Shown here: positions 7,417-15,717 of the stretch, one piece after another
Layout of the letters: the number at the start of each line of letters is the position of its first letter
Numbering within the stretch: the stretch's first letter is position 1
Source: an uncultured Ruminococcus sp.
Lineage (GTDB): Bacteria; Bacillota; Clostridia; Oscillospirales; Ruminococcaceae
Reading direction: 5' to 3'
DNA: 24,849 bases
Assembly: GCA_900543105.1 (NCBI GenBank)
Contig: UQQA01000021.1
Coordinates: 1 to 24,849 of the forward strand
The notes under the pieces: generated by a model
What the model saw: only the letters and a program-made list of their open reading frames with translations
Told to the model about the DNA's origin: nothing
Database searches by the model: none
Made by a program: the position numbers and the translations under genes

Positions 7417-8871
7417 TTACCAGCTTGTGATGATCTCTTCCCCGTTCAGGTATTTCTGAACATTTTGGGCAAGTCTTTCAACATAAGCCGTTGTGCAGGT
7501 GAAGCTTGGCTTTCCGTTGAGGACGATGACCGTGCGTCGGTCGCCGATGTTGTAGAACTCGATAGTATCATCGCCGTCCTCCGCAAGAATTTCGATGGTT
7601 GCCGCAGGAGTTCCGCTTACTTCATCGAAGTAAAGCTGCTCTGACGGCGCACGGAGAATGAACTGATAGAGTGTCTTGAAAGCGTCTGCGTCAAGCTCTT
7701 TTCCGTTCGATTCAACTGCGAAATCATCTGCGCCCGAACCCTTGATATCGAACTTCGCGTCAACACCGTCAGTCTTGATGCTGATAGAATCGATGCCGTA
7801 GATATAGTGGCTCGTTATCATTGTCGTTGTGATATCGAGCGGCATAACTGTGAGCCACGGGAGTGTCGATTCATCAAAAATATACACCATATCAATATCG
7901 CAAGCCATACCGTAATAGCCGCCGTTTTCAGCCTTATTGCCTATCTTCAGCGTGAACTCGCCGCTCTTTGTGTCAGCCGTAACAACGAGCTGAGGGTCGT
8001 CAAGTCCATACTGTGCGAGGTCGTCCTCTTCTGGGCGGATAGCTGCGAAGTCGGAAGCTGTAAGTCCGAACATTCCGCTCATAACGTCCGAACCCTTATC
8101 GGGGTTGATATCGAGAACGACAGGTTCGCTCATACGATAGTTGGACGAGTTGGAAACCATAATGTTCTCATCGTCAAGACGGGTATCATAATCGATAACG
8201 ATATCGTAATCGAGGTCTTTTCTGCTGATAGTGAGCTTGTTCACGAGCGAATAATCTGTCTTGTCATTTTCGTCCTCGGCTGTTTTCTGTGTGAAAACGA
8301 CCTTGTTTACGCAGTTGCGCGAGTTTTCTTTTGCGAAAGAAACATCACTGTCCTTTACGGTATAGACCGTGGTTTCATCGCCGATGCTCATATAGCTGTA
8401 AACGGACGAAGCAGGAACTTTATCACCTATCCTAACGGTGTAGGTCGTCTTTGCCGAATCGTCAAAGGTGACTGTGTATTCCGCAGACGGTTCGTCCAAG
8501 CCGTAGATAGACATATCCTCGGCATTTTCCATAACGGTTTTCTGTGCGGTGAGCGTACCTGCGCCGTTGAGGGCGTTATTGATGAATGTGTCGCTTATCG
8601 GAGCTAAGATGTAGTCAACGATAGTCCACATACTGTAATCGCCGCTTGTAACTCTGTTTATCTTGTAAGAGCCATACTCATTTGTGATTTCGAGGGTTTC
8701 AATATCGGCAGGGTCTTTGTCATAGATAAGGCTCGATTCTACGACAGTTTCTTCGTCAGCAGCATCTTCATATTCCTCGGCAGGCGATGTGAGCAGAAGG
8801 AACGCCGTAACTCCGCCGAGACCGAGCAGAATAACTGCCGCAATAATGATAAATTTTATCTTCGACTTCAT
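7417..8871 (-). CDS. DUF4340 domain protein, membrane anchored
   Basis: A 484-residue protein with an N-terminal hydrophobic anchor (about residues 6-28) and a large acidic extracytoplasmic part rich in beta-strand-like repeats, such as YGLDEPSAEYTV and YGLDDPQLVVTA, the latter kind recurring through DUF4340 proteins. These proteins are found downstream of GldG-type ABC components and are thought to work with them, but their role is unknown. The start ATG overlaps the stop of the GldG-like gene by one base (TAATG), showing translational coupling. It is the last gene of the operon. The two YGLD-containing segments suggest an internal duplication. Confidence 0.87.
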   Translation of the reverse strand: MKSKIKFIIIAAVILLGLGGVTAFLLLTSPAEEYEDAADEETVVESSLIYDKDPADIETLEITNEYGSYKINRVTSGDYSMWTIVDYILAPISDTFINNALNGAGTLTAQKTVMENAEDMSIYGLDEPSAEYTVTFDDSAKTTYTVRIGDKVPASSVYSYMSIGDETTVYTVKDSDVSFAKENSRNCVNKVVFTQKTAEDENDKTDYSLVNKLTISRKDLDYDIVIDYDTRLDDENIMVSNSSNYRMSEPVVLDINPDKGSDVMSGMFGLTASDFAAIRPEEDDLAQYGLDDPQLVVTADTKSGEFTLKIGNKAENGGYYGMACDIDMVYIFDESTLPWLTVMPLDITTTMITSHYIYGIDSISIKTDGVDAKFDIKGSGADDFAVESNGKELDADAFKTLYQFILRAPSEQLYFDEVSGTPAATIEILAEDGDDTIEFYNIGDRRTVIVLNGKPSFTCTTAYVERLAQNVQKYLNGEEIITSW

Positions 8872-10409
8872 TACTTATGTCTCCTTTTGAGCCATATAAC
8901 GATACCTGTGATAAGGATAGCCGCAGGGAGAAGCACAACGAATACCCAGAATGCAGCGTTTGCCTTTGCAGCCGTTGTATCAAATGTTGCTGCTGTGAGG
9001 TCCTTTGCAACAATGGAGATGCCGCCGTTCTTGCCCGTCATAGTGTTGAGAATGGAAACGAAGTAGTCGCCGTTGTTGTAGTAGGAAGTGCTTGTGATAG
9101 ATGAATCAAGCATTGCAGACGAACCGAATACAAGGAGGTTCGATGTGAGAGTGTTGTTGTCCTTATCAAAGGTGTACTTGCTGCCGAGGGCGACAGTGTT
9201 GAAGCTGCCGTTTACAACATCGGGTTCTTCGCCGTTCTGAGCAGCCTCCTGCATTTCATCTGTAAGAACGAAAGCTGTATCTGCCGTTTTGAGGAGCGAA
9301 TGAGTTGTGACGTTTCCGCTCGATTCAAAGAGGATATTTACAGGACGTGCAAAGTAGGAAACTACAGGGAGATCGGGCTGTGCAACATTGCCCGAGTAGT
9401 CATTTTCCTCGATGAAGTTACGGATAGCATAGAATGTTGAAGTGCTTGCAAGGTTGGAAGTGTTCTGGTCGCCGACAACGCCGCTGCCGACTTCAATTCC
9501 CCATTCTGCGAGGAAAGCGTCTATGTTCTTTGTTGCTTTCTGCGAATAGCTTGCAAGGTAGATAAGATTTCTGCCGTAGTTGCCGTCATTTTCAAGGTAG
9601 TTGTAAAGCTTTGCGATAACTTCCTCGGAAAGGTCGTTTATCGGAGCGTTTATTACCATAACGTCTGCGTCGTAAGGGAACTCTTCGCCGTTCGGGTCGA
9701 ATTCGGAAACATCAAAGCCGTCATCTTCGAGGAGCGAACGGATAGAATCGTTGGAAACATCGGTCTCGCCCGTGTCCATAATTGCGGCTGTCTTGGGCGC
9801 AGGGTCGGTAACATACATAATTGCAGATGTGAGTGCCTGCTCCGCCTTGGAGGAAACGATGTTGTAGGAGAATGTCTGATAGTTAAGTTCTGTGTTGAAA
9901 AGGTCGTTTACAGTCAGAACCTTGATGCGGCTGCCCGATGTAACAACGATGTTGTTTGCCGCGATTGTACCCTTGTAAATTTCGGAATACTTGTTTGCGT
10001 ATGTCGGGTCAGCGGTCATATCAACGAACTTTACCGTTACCTTATCACTGTTGAGGGCATATTTTTTCAGCACCTCATAAGCCTGAGTATAGTAAACATT
10101 GCCCGCGTCGCGGAAGGTGTCCTCATCAGTCATTGTTACGATCTCAACGGGTTCGGAAAGGCTGTTGATATAGTCTATGGATTCCTGCGAAATTTCAAAG
10201 TTGCCCTTGGAGGTAAGGTCGATCGTGAGGTCGGTTCTCTTTCCCACCAAGGTAACGATAACGTTCACAAGAACCACGAGTGCGACAACGATGACCGTGA
10301 TCGCAGTTGCGGCAGAGCCGTATTTCAGCTTCTTTGAATTGAATGGCTTCTTAGGCTTCGCAGCTTTTGCTTCTGCGGAAGCTGTAACATTGTTTTTTTC
10401 TTCGCTCAT
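8871..10409 (-). CDS. GldG-like ABC transporter auxiliary protein
   Basis: A 512-residue protein with a cytoplasmic Lys-rich N-terminus, one helix (about 32-56), a long extracytoplasmic domain and a C-terminal helix (about 484-505) ending in KRRHK. This matches the GldG family of ABC-associated proteins (an ABC-type uncharacterised transport domain). The name comes from Bacteroidetes gliding, but Clostridia carrying it are not gliders, so the name should not be read as function. It has a GGAGGA ribosome binding site and follows the permease gene by 20 bases. It probably forms one complex with the permease, ATPase and DUF4340 protein. The substrate is unknown. Confidence 0.87.
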   Translation of the reverse strand: MSEEKNNVTASAEAKAAKPKKPFNSKKLKYGSAATAITVIVVALVVLVNVIVTLVGKRTDLTIDLTSKGNFEISQESIDYINSLSEPVEIVTMTDEDTFRDAGNVYYTQAYEVLKKYALNSDKVTVKFVDMTADPTYANKYSEIYKGTIAANNIVVTSGSRIKVLTVNDLFNTELNYQTFSYNIVSSKAEQALTSAIMYVTDPAPKTAAIMDTGETDVSNDSIRSLLEDDGFDVSEFDPNGEEFPYDADVMVINAPINDLSEEVIAKLYNYLENDGNYGRNLIYLASYSQKATKNIDAFLAEWGIEVGSGVVGDQNTSNLASTSTFYAIRNFIEENDYSGNVAQPDLPVVSYFARPVNILFESSGNVTTHSLLKTADTAFVLTDEMQEAAQNGEEPDVVNGSFNTVALGSKYTFDKDNNTLTSNLLVFGSSAMLDSSITSTSYYNNGDYFVSILNTMTGKNGGISIVAKDLTAATFDTTAAKANAAFWVFVVLLPAAILITGIVIWLKRRHK

Positions 10410-10429
10410 TGTAATATTCCTCCTTTCGT

Positions 10430-11140
10430 TTAGTCAGCCCAGCGGCGCTTTTCAAGCACACGGACTGTAAGGAAGTTGAAGATGAATATTGCACTGAGGA
10501 AATAAACGATACTTCCGATATTGAAAATGCCCGATGCGAATTCTGTGTATCTTGTGTAGAAAGCAAGTCCTTTCATAATGCTGCTCAGAAGCTCGTTGGA
10601 AACATTTCCTGCGAGAAGATCGAGCATATAGAAGAACATTATGATAACGAAGCTTACAATAGCTGCAACGATCTGGCTCTCTGTGAGTGAGGAAACGAAA
10701 ATTCCTATCGAGATGAATGAAGCTCCGAGCAGGATGAGTGCCGTGATAGTTCCGATGATAGTCGCCCATTCAAGTGTTCCTGCGAGTGTGTGAAGAACAA
10801 CGAGTATGGGGATATAAACCGAAATAGCGCAGAGGAAAACGCAGAGTGCCGCAAAGAATTTTCCGGCAACGATACCGCCGAGGCTGACGGGTGCTGTGAG
10901 CAGACCCTGATCGGTGCGCTGTTTCTTTTCTTCGGAGAAAAGTCGCATCGTCATAAGCGGGATCAGTATCATCATAATTGTAAAAACGCTTGTGAAAATA
11001 TATGTCGTATCGGTCGAGCCGTAAGCCATATTGATATTAACGAAATAATTTCCTGTGTAGAGGAAAAATGCAGTAATGAAAATATAAGCTATCGGAGAGG
11101 TGAAATATGCTTTCATCTCACGCTTGAAAATTGCGCCCAT
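10430..11140 (-). CDS. ABC-2 type permease, GldF-like
   Basis: A 236-residue membrane protein with six likely helices. The N-terminal FKREMKAYFTSPIAYIF segment and the cytoplasmic RLFSEEKKQRTDQGLLTAPVS stretch are typical of the short ABC-2/GldF permeases. It would form the membrane channel of an exporter driven by the ATPase encoded just upstream. Its ATG overlaps the ATPase stop by one base (TAATG), so the pair is translationally coupled. Permeases of this type act as dimers, but the transported substrate cannot be read from the sequence. Confidence 0.88.
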   Translation of the reverse strand: MGAIFKREMKAYFTSPIAYIFITAFFLYTGNYFVNINMAYGSTDTTYIFTSVFTIMMILIPLMTMRLFSEEKKQRTDQGLLTAPVSLGGIVAGKFFAALCVFLCAISVYIPILVVLHTLAGTLEWATIIGTITALILLGASFISIGIFVSSLTESQIVAAIVSFVIIMFFYMLDLLAGNVSNELLSSIMKGLAFYTRYTEFASGIFNIGSIVYFLSAIFIFNFLTVRVLEKRRWAD

Positions 11141-12210
11141 TATTCTTCCTCCTCCTTTTTGGTTTCTTCATTTTCGGCAGGAACTTCCTCTGCCTTTTTG
11201 GCTTCTGCGCTGTCAGCTTCATCAACGATATCGGACTTTTCAGCCTTTTCATCGGACTTCTTTACGCTGATCTTGACATCGCTGCCCATTGTAATTTTGA
11301 GGAAGATATCTTCAAGCGACATTTCGTCCTTCTTCATTCCGAGGATCACCCAGTTTCGGGCAACGATGCGCTTGAAAAGCTCACGGCGGATATCGCAGCC
11401 TTCCTTGACCTCGATCTCATAATCGTAGATGCCGGGCTCACGCTCCATATCGCCGTTGACGGAAACAACGCCGGGAACGGTCTTTATCAGCTTAAGGATC
11501 TCCTCACGATTGCCGTCTATGCGCATGATAAGTCTGCTGTCGGCTGTGATGTTTTCGGTGAGGTTCTCGGTCGTGTCATCTGCGGCAATTTTGCCCTTGT
11601 TGATGATGATAACACGGTCGCAGACTGCCTGAATTTCGGAAAGGATATGCGATGAAAGAATGACCGTATGCTTCTTTCCGAGCTTTTTGATAAGTGTTCT
11701 TATCTCGATTATCTGCTTAGGGTCAAGTCCGACCGTCGGTTCGTCGAGAATTAGTATCGGAGGATTTCCGATGAGTGCGGAAGCCAGTCCGACTCTCTGC
11801 TTGTAACCTTTTGAAAGGTTGCGGATAACTCTTTCGTAAACATCGGTTATCTTTACAAGACTGCAAACGTCCTCGAGATGAGCTTTTCTCGGGAGGCTGC
11901 ACTTTTTTAGTTCATATACGAAGTTGAGATACTCCTTTACCGTCATATCAAGGTAAAGCGGAGGTATTTCGGGGAGATAGCCTATCTCCTTTTTCGCTTT
12001 CATAGGCTCGTCAAGGATATTTATGCCGTTGATAAGAGCCTCGCCCGAAGTGGAGGAGATATATCCCGTCAGCATATTCATCGTTGTGGATTTGCCTGCG
12101 CCGTTTGGTCCGAGAAAGCCGAGTATCTCGCCGTCATTAACGGTAAACGAGATGTTGTCAACTGCTTTTTTCGAGCCATACTGCTTTGTAAGGTTTCTGA
12201 CCTCGATCAT
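11140..12210 (-). CDS. ABC transporter ATP-binding protein, GldA-like
   Basis: A 356-residue ATPase with a complete nucleotide-binding domain: Walker A GPNGAGKS (34-41), a Q-loop region reading YLPEIPPL, signature LSKGY (132-136), Walker B LILDEP with D156-E157, and the switch His (SSH, H188). After residue 230 comes the extra domain usual for ABC-2 exporters, then an acidic and Lys/Ala/Glu-rich tail of about 37 residues (about 320-356), which is probably disordered and longer than in most relatives. It heads the four-gene operon with permease, GldG-like and DUF4340 genes. Its own ribosome binding site is weak (GGACGGTG). No clear promoter was found upstream. Confidence 0.9.
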   Translation of the reverse strand: MIEVRNLTKQYGSKKAVDNISFTVNDGEILGFLGPNGAGKSTTMNMLTGYISSTSGEALINGINILDEPMKAKKEIGYLPEIPPLYLDMTVKEYLNFVYELKKCSLPRKAHLEDVCSLVKITDVYERVIRNLSKGYKQRVGLASALIGNPPILILDEPTVGLDPKQIIEIRTLIKKLGKKHTVILSSHILSEIQAVCDRVIIINKGKIAADDTTENLTENITADSRLIMRIDGNREEILKLIKTVPGVVSVNGDMEREPGIYDYEIEVKEGCDIRRELFKRIVARNWVILGMKKDEMSLEDIFLKITMGSDVKISVKKSDEKAEKSDIVDEADSAEAKKAEEVPAENEETKKEEEE

Positions 12211-12244
12211 TTATCAGCACCGTCCATTTTTAATATTTAACGTG

Positions 12245-12273
12245 GCAAAAACCGCCTTTCTGACGGTTTTTGC
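12245..12273 (-). terminator. Intrinsic terminator, probably ending gltX transcription
   Basis: On the minus strand AAAAACCGTC, loop AGAAA, GGCGGTTTTT makes a 10-bp stem with a T run, set within a GCAAAAACCG/CGGTTTTTGC inverted repeat. It is about 100 bases after the gltX stop and 35 before the ABC ATPase gene. If a promoter lies between gltX and the hairpin, it would act as an attenuator instead. Confidence 0.7.
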
Positions 12274-12288
12274 ACGGAATTATTGTTA

Positions 12289-12312
12289 TTTTAACGCACA
12301 ACTGTGTTAAAA
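12289..12312. promoter_or_regulatory. Palindromic site, possible operator
   Basis: TTTTAAC (12289-12295) and GTTAAAA (12306-12312) form perfect arms with further partial symmetry (CACA/TGTG) inside. It lies in the 160-base gap upstream of the ABC operon, where it could bind a dimeric regulator. There is no other support. Confidence 0.3.
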
Positions 12313-12370
12313 CTGTGATAAGATAGGAAAAATTTCCGAACATATTGTATCTTTAGCTAAAAAATCTGCC

Positions 12371-13834
12371 TTATGCGGAAAGTTTTTCGATACCCTTCTT
12401 TATTCTGTCAAGGGTAACTTCCTTGCCCATTATTGCCGCAAGCTCAACGCCGCCGCCCGGAGTGGAAAGCTTGCCCGAGAGAGCCGCTCTGACAGGAAGA
12501 AGTATCCAGCCGACCTTAACACCAAGCTCTTCTGCCTTTGCGGAAAGGGTATTGTAGATATTCTCTTCCGTCCAGTCAGCTTCGGAGATGTTTTCAAGGA
12601 GAGGAAGTGAAGCTTTAAGCGCTTCAAGGCTCGTTTCGGGAGTGGTTTTCATCTTCTTGTTGAAGTAAAGGTCGATATCGTAATCACGAAGCTCATCGAT
12701 GAAGTCAACTCGCTCGGGTATCTGCGTGAAAAGCTCTGTTCTCGGCTGGAGAACTCTTGCAAGAACATCAAGGTTCACGTTCTTGCTCTTGCAGGTCTGA
12801 CGGATATAAGGCAGAGCCGCTTTCTTGAATTCTTCGGGAGAAAGACGCTTTATCCATTCAAAGTTGATAGCCTTCATCTTCATCGGGTCGAAGATAGCAG
12901 GCGACTTGGAAAGTCCGTGAATATCAAACTCCTGAACCAATTCGTCAAGGGTGAAGATCTCGTTCTCGCCCTTTGGTGCCCAGCCGAGAAGTGCGATATA
13001 GTTGAGGATAGCGGGAATGTAGTAGCCTGCTTCAACGAAGTCACCGAAATATGCGTCACCGTCACGCTTTGAAAGCTTGTGCGTTTCGTCACGCATGATA
13101 TGCTCAACGTGGATATAGCAGGGAACTTCCCAGCCGAATGCCTCATAAAGGAGGTTGTACTTAGGTGCGGAGGAAAGATACTCGTTTCCTCTTACAACGT
13201 GAGTGATGCCCATAAGGTGGTCGTCAACAACGTTTGCGAAGTTGTAGGTCGGCATACCGTCAGCCTTTATAAGGATCTGGTCGTCGAGATCAGCGTTCGG
13301 AACTGTGATATCGCCGTAAAGCTCATCGTGGAAAGTCGTTGTGCCGTCGAGCGGAACTCTCTGTCTGATAACATAAGGCGTTCCTGCGTCAAGAAGCTTT
13401 TGAACCTCATCGGCAGGAAGATCACGGCAGTGTCTGTCGTAGGTCGGAGTTATTCCCTTTGCACGCTGTTCCTCGTGAACCTGATCCATTCTTTCCTTTG
13501 TGCAAAAGCAGTAGTAAGCCTTGCCCTTTTTGACAAGCTCCTCCGCATACTGCTTGAAGATGCCCATTCTCTCGGACTGAATGTACGGACCTACAGGACC
13601 GCCGATGTCAGGACCTTCGTCCCAGTTTAGTCCGCAGACACGGAGCGTATCATAGATAACGTCAGTTGCGCCCTCAACATATCTGCCCTGATCGGTGTCC
13701 TCGATACGGAGAATGAACTTTCCGTTGTATTTCTTTGCGATAAGGTAAGTATAGAGTGCCGTTCTGAGGTTGCCTATGTGCATAAAGCCCGTAGGACTGG
13801 GGGCAAATCTCGTTCTTACATTTTCTGTATTCAT
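12371..13834 (-). CDS. gltX: Glutamyl-tRNA synthetase
   Basis: A 487-residue class I aminoacyl-tRNA synthetase that charges tRNA with glutamate in the cytosol. The ATP-binding HIGH motif reads HIGN (19-22) within FAPSPTGFMHIGNLRTAL, and the KMSKS loop reads KLSKR (253-257), both normal for bacterial GluRS. Length matches the family. The ribosome binding site AAAGGAA lies before the ATG, 31 bases downstream of the ribF stop, so gltX may be read as the last gene of the long rimP-to-ribF cluster. In many related genomes rpsO follows ribF, whereas here gltX takes that position. Without a GlnRS in view, it may also charge tRNA-Gln for amidation by GatCAB (inference). Confidence 0.97.
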   Translation of the reverse strand: MNTENVRTRFAPSPTGFMHIGNLRTALYTYLIAKKYNGKFILRIEDTDQGRYVEGATDVIYDTLRVCGLNWDEGPDIGGPVGPYIQSERMGIFKQYAEELVKKGKAYYCFCTKERMDQVHEEQRAKGITPTYDRHCRDLPADEVQKLLDAGTPYVIRQRVPLDGTTTFHDELYGDITVPNADLDDQILIKADGMPTYNFANVVDDHLMGITHVVRGNEYLSSAPKYNLLYEAFGWEVPCYIHVEHIMRDETHKLSKRDGDAYFGDFVEAGYYIPAILNYIALLGWAPKGENEIFTLDELVQEFDIHGLSKSPAIFDPMKMKAINFEWIKRLSPEEFKKAALPYIRQTCKSKNVNLDVLARVLQPRTELFTQIPERVDFIDELRDYDIDLYFNKKMKTTPETSLEALKASLPLLENISEADWTEENIYNTLSAKAEELGVKVGWILLPVRAALSGKLSTPGGGVELAAIMGKEVTLDRIKKGIEKLSA

Positions 13835-13865
13835 CTTGCCAAATTCCTTTCTGAAATTTCAAAAA

Positions 13866-14783
13866 TCAGATACCGAAAAAATCGGAAACTGTATTTACAT
13901 CATTTTTTATCTGCGCTTTAAGCTCGGTTATGCCGCCGAATTTTCTCTCGGGACGAATGAATTTCACAAGCGAGAGCCTGACCCTTTCGCCGTACAGATC
14001 GCCGTCAAAGCCGATCATATACGTTTCGGCGAGGACGATATCGCTGTCGGAAACGGTAGGCTTCACCCCGACATTCGTTATGCCGAAATAGGTCTTTCCG
14101 CCGACCTCCGCTTTCGATGCGTAAACGCCGAACCTCGGCATTGTCCTCTCCGCTCCGAGCCGCTGATTTATCGTCGGGAAATCTATCGTCCGTCCGATGC
14201 GGTTTCCGCTTATAACGGGCAGTGTAAAGAAATAATCGTATCCGAGCAGTGCGTTCGCCTCGGATATCTCCCCTGCCGAAATAAGCTCACGGATATGCGT
14301 TGAGGAAATTTTTCTGCCGTTTTCCTCGCTGACGGGCGGAACGGTTATCACCGTGATGCCGCATTCTTCGCCAAGCTTTTTCAGTATTTCCGCATTGCCC
14401 GAAGCACCCTTTCCAAAGCGAAAATCAATGCCGCAGACAACATATTTCGCACGCATTTTTTCGTGCAGAACTTCCTTTACGAAGCGTTCGGCGGTGTATT
14501 CCTTAAAGCTTGCAAAATCGGGCGAATAAACATACTCCGCCCCAAGCTGTCCAAGCATCGAAAGCTTGTCCTCACGCCCGAGGATACAGCCGAGCGAGCC
14601 GCCTTTTGATGTCACCGTTGCGGTATCGAACGTGAACACCGCCGCGGAAATATCCTTGTTTTCACGGGCGATCTCTGCCGCTTTTCCTATCACGGCTCTG
14701 TGACCGAGATGCACTCCGTCAAAAAGTCCTGCCGCGACTGCGGTATAACTGTTCGGAACGGTATCCGTGCCTATAAGTTCAAT
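13866..14783 (-). CDS. ribF: Bifunctional riboflavin kinase / FAD synthetase
   Basis: This enzyme turns riboflavin into FMN and then FAD. The FAD synthetase half carries GLFDGVHLGH near the N-terminus and a later SSTHIRELI. The kinase half carries GRTIDFPTIN, a FDGDLYG segment and a C-terminal KFIRPERKF. The open frame runs up to an ATG at 14882, but that would add 33 residues lying inside truB and unlike RibF. From the truB stop to the conserved N-terminus there is no ATG, GTG or TTG. The best-placed start is ATT at 14783, 10 bases after a GAGGG that overlaps the truB stop. It would give 305 residues with GLFDGVH at a normal distance. Start confidence is moderate; product confidence is high. 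Confidence 0.85.
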   Translation of the reverse strand: MELIGTDTVPNSYTAVAAGLFDGVHLGHRAVIGKAAEIARENKDISAAVFTFDTATVTSKGGSLGCILGREDKLSMLGQLGAEYVYSPDFASFKEYTAERFVKEVLHEKMRAKYVVCGIDFRFGKGASGNAEILKKLGEECGITVITVPPVSEENGRKISSTHIRELISAGEISEANALLGYDYFFTLPVISGNRIGRTIDFPTINQRLGAERTMPRFGVYASKAEVGGKTYFGITNVGVKPTVSDSDIVLAETYMIGFDGDLYGERVRLSLVKFIRPERKFGGITELKAQIKNDVNTVSDFFGI

Positions 14784-14796
14784 CGTAAAATCACCC

Positions 14797-15717
14797 TCAG
14801 AAATTCTTGTAGACCGTAAATTCCATTGTTTCTGCGTTCGCAATGCCAAGCCCGATAAATCCGCCGTCCGAGCCGAAAACACGATGTATTCCGCCGCATT
14901 TTATACAGCCGCCCATAAGCTCTATCTTTAACTTTACGCCGTTTCGGTAAAGCTTTTCTCTGTGTTCGTCAAGCTTCACGGACGGATAATCGGCGAAAAC
15001 TTTTTCTATCGGGAGAAGATATTTCTTGGCAGAATTTCCGCTGTCGGCGTTCGCCTGCAATTCTTCAAGACTCACGCAGTCGGAAAGCGTAAATCCGCAG
15101 GCAGCAGTCCGCACAAGGCTTGTCATAACTGCGCCGCAGCCGAGCTTTTCACCAATATCATTTATAACAGTGCGGATATAAGTACCTCTTGAGCAGGAAA
15201 TTTCAATCGTTCCCTCGTGAGAAGCTTCATCAAATCCCGTCAGCACAAGCTTGTATATCGTGACAGGGCGAGCCTCACGCTCGACCTCTATCCCCTTTCG
15301 GGCGAGGTCGTAAAGCCGCTTTCCGTTCACCGTCACCGCCGAATACATTGGCGGTATCTGCATAATGTCCCCTCGGAAATCACCGAGCGAAGCTTCCAGC
15401 TTTTCAGCCGTGACTTTTTCAGCGCCGCCGAGCTCGGTCATTTTTCCCGAGCTGTCCTGCGTGTCGGAAACGAAGCCGAGCCTGAAACCTGCTCGGTAGG
15501 TCTTGTCGTGGTCGGGGATAATATCGCAGGCTTTCGTTGCCTTTCCGACAAAAACGGGAAGAACTCCCGTTGCCATGGGGTCGAGCGTTCCTGCGTGTCC
15601 AAGTCTGCGAAGCCGCAGGATACCCCTCATTTTCGCAATAACGTCAAACGAGGTGAAGCCCTGCGGCTTGTTTACGCAGATCAATCCGTTCAGATCATCA
15701 TTTTTTCCGCCTATCAT
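14797..15717 (-). CDS. truB: tRNA pseudouridine(55) synthase
   Basis: A 306-residue enzyme that makes pseudouridine 55 in the T-loop of tRNAs. The N-terminus (GLICVNKPQGFTSFDV) and the catalytic motif GHAGTLDPMATGVL, with catalytic Asp 46, are clear, as is the later CSRGTYIRTVINDIG segment. A C-terminal domain of PUA-like size follows. The ATG overlaps the nrnA stop as ATGA, a classic translational coupling. Its end holds the ribosome binding site proposed for ribF. The gene sits in its usual place in the infB operon. No defects are seen. Confidence 0.96.
   Translation of the reverse strand: MIGGKNDDLNGLICVNKPQGFTSFDVIAKMRGILRLRRLGHAGTLDPMATGVLPVFVGKATKACDIIPDHDKTYRAGFRLGFVSDTQDSSGKMTELGGAEKVTAEKLEASLGDFRGDIMQIPPMYSAVTVNGKRLYDLARKGIEVEREARPVTIYKLVLTGFDEASHEGTIEISCSRGTYIRTVINDIGEKLGCGAVMTSLVRTAACGFTLSDCVSLEELQANADSGNSAKKYLLPIEKVFADYPSVKLDEHREKLYRNGVKLKIELMGGCIKCGGIHRVFGSDGGFIGLGIANAETMEFTVYKNF

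Noticed and set aside
7807..8607. A 266-codon plus-strand frame opposite the DUF4340 gene
   Set aside because: Antisense to a well-formed coding gene in a coupled operon, and without a ribosome binding site or recognisable motif.
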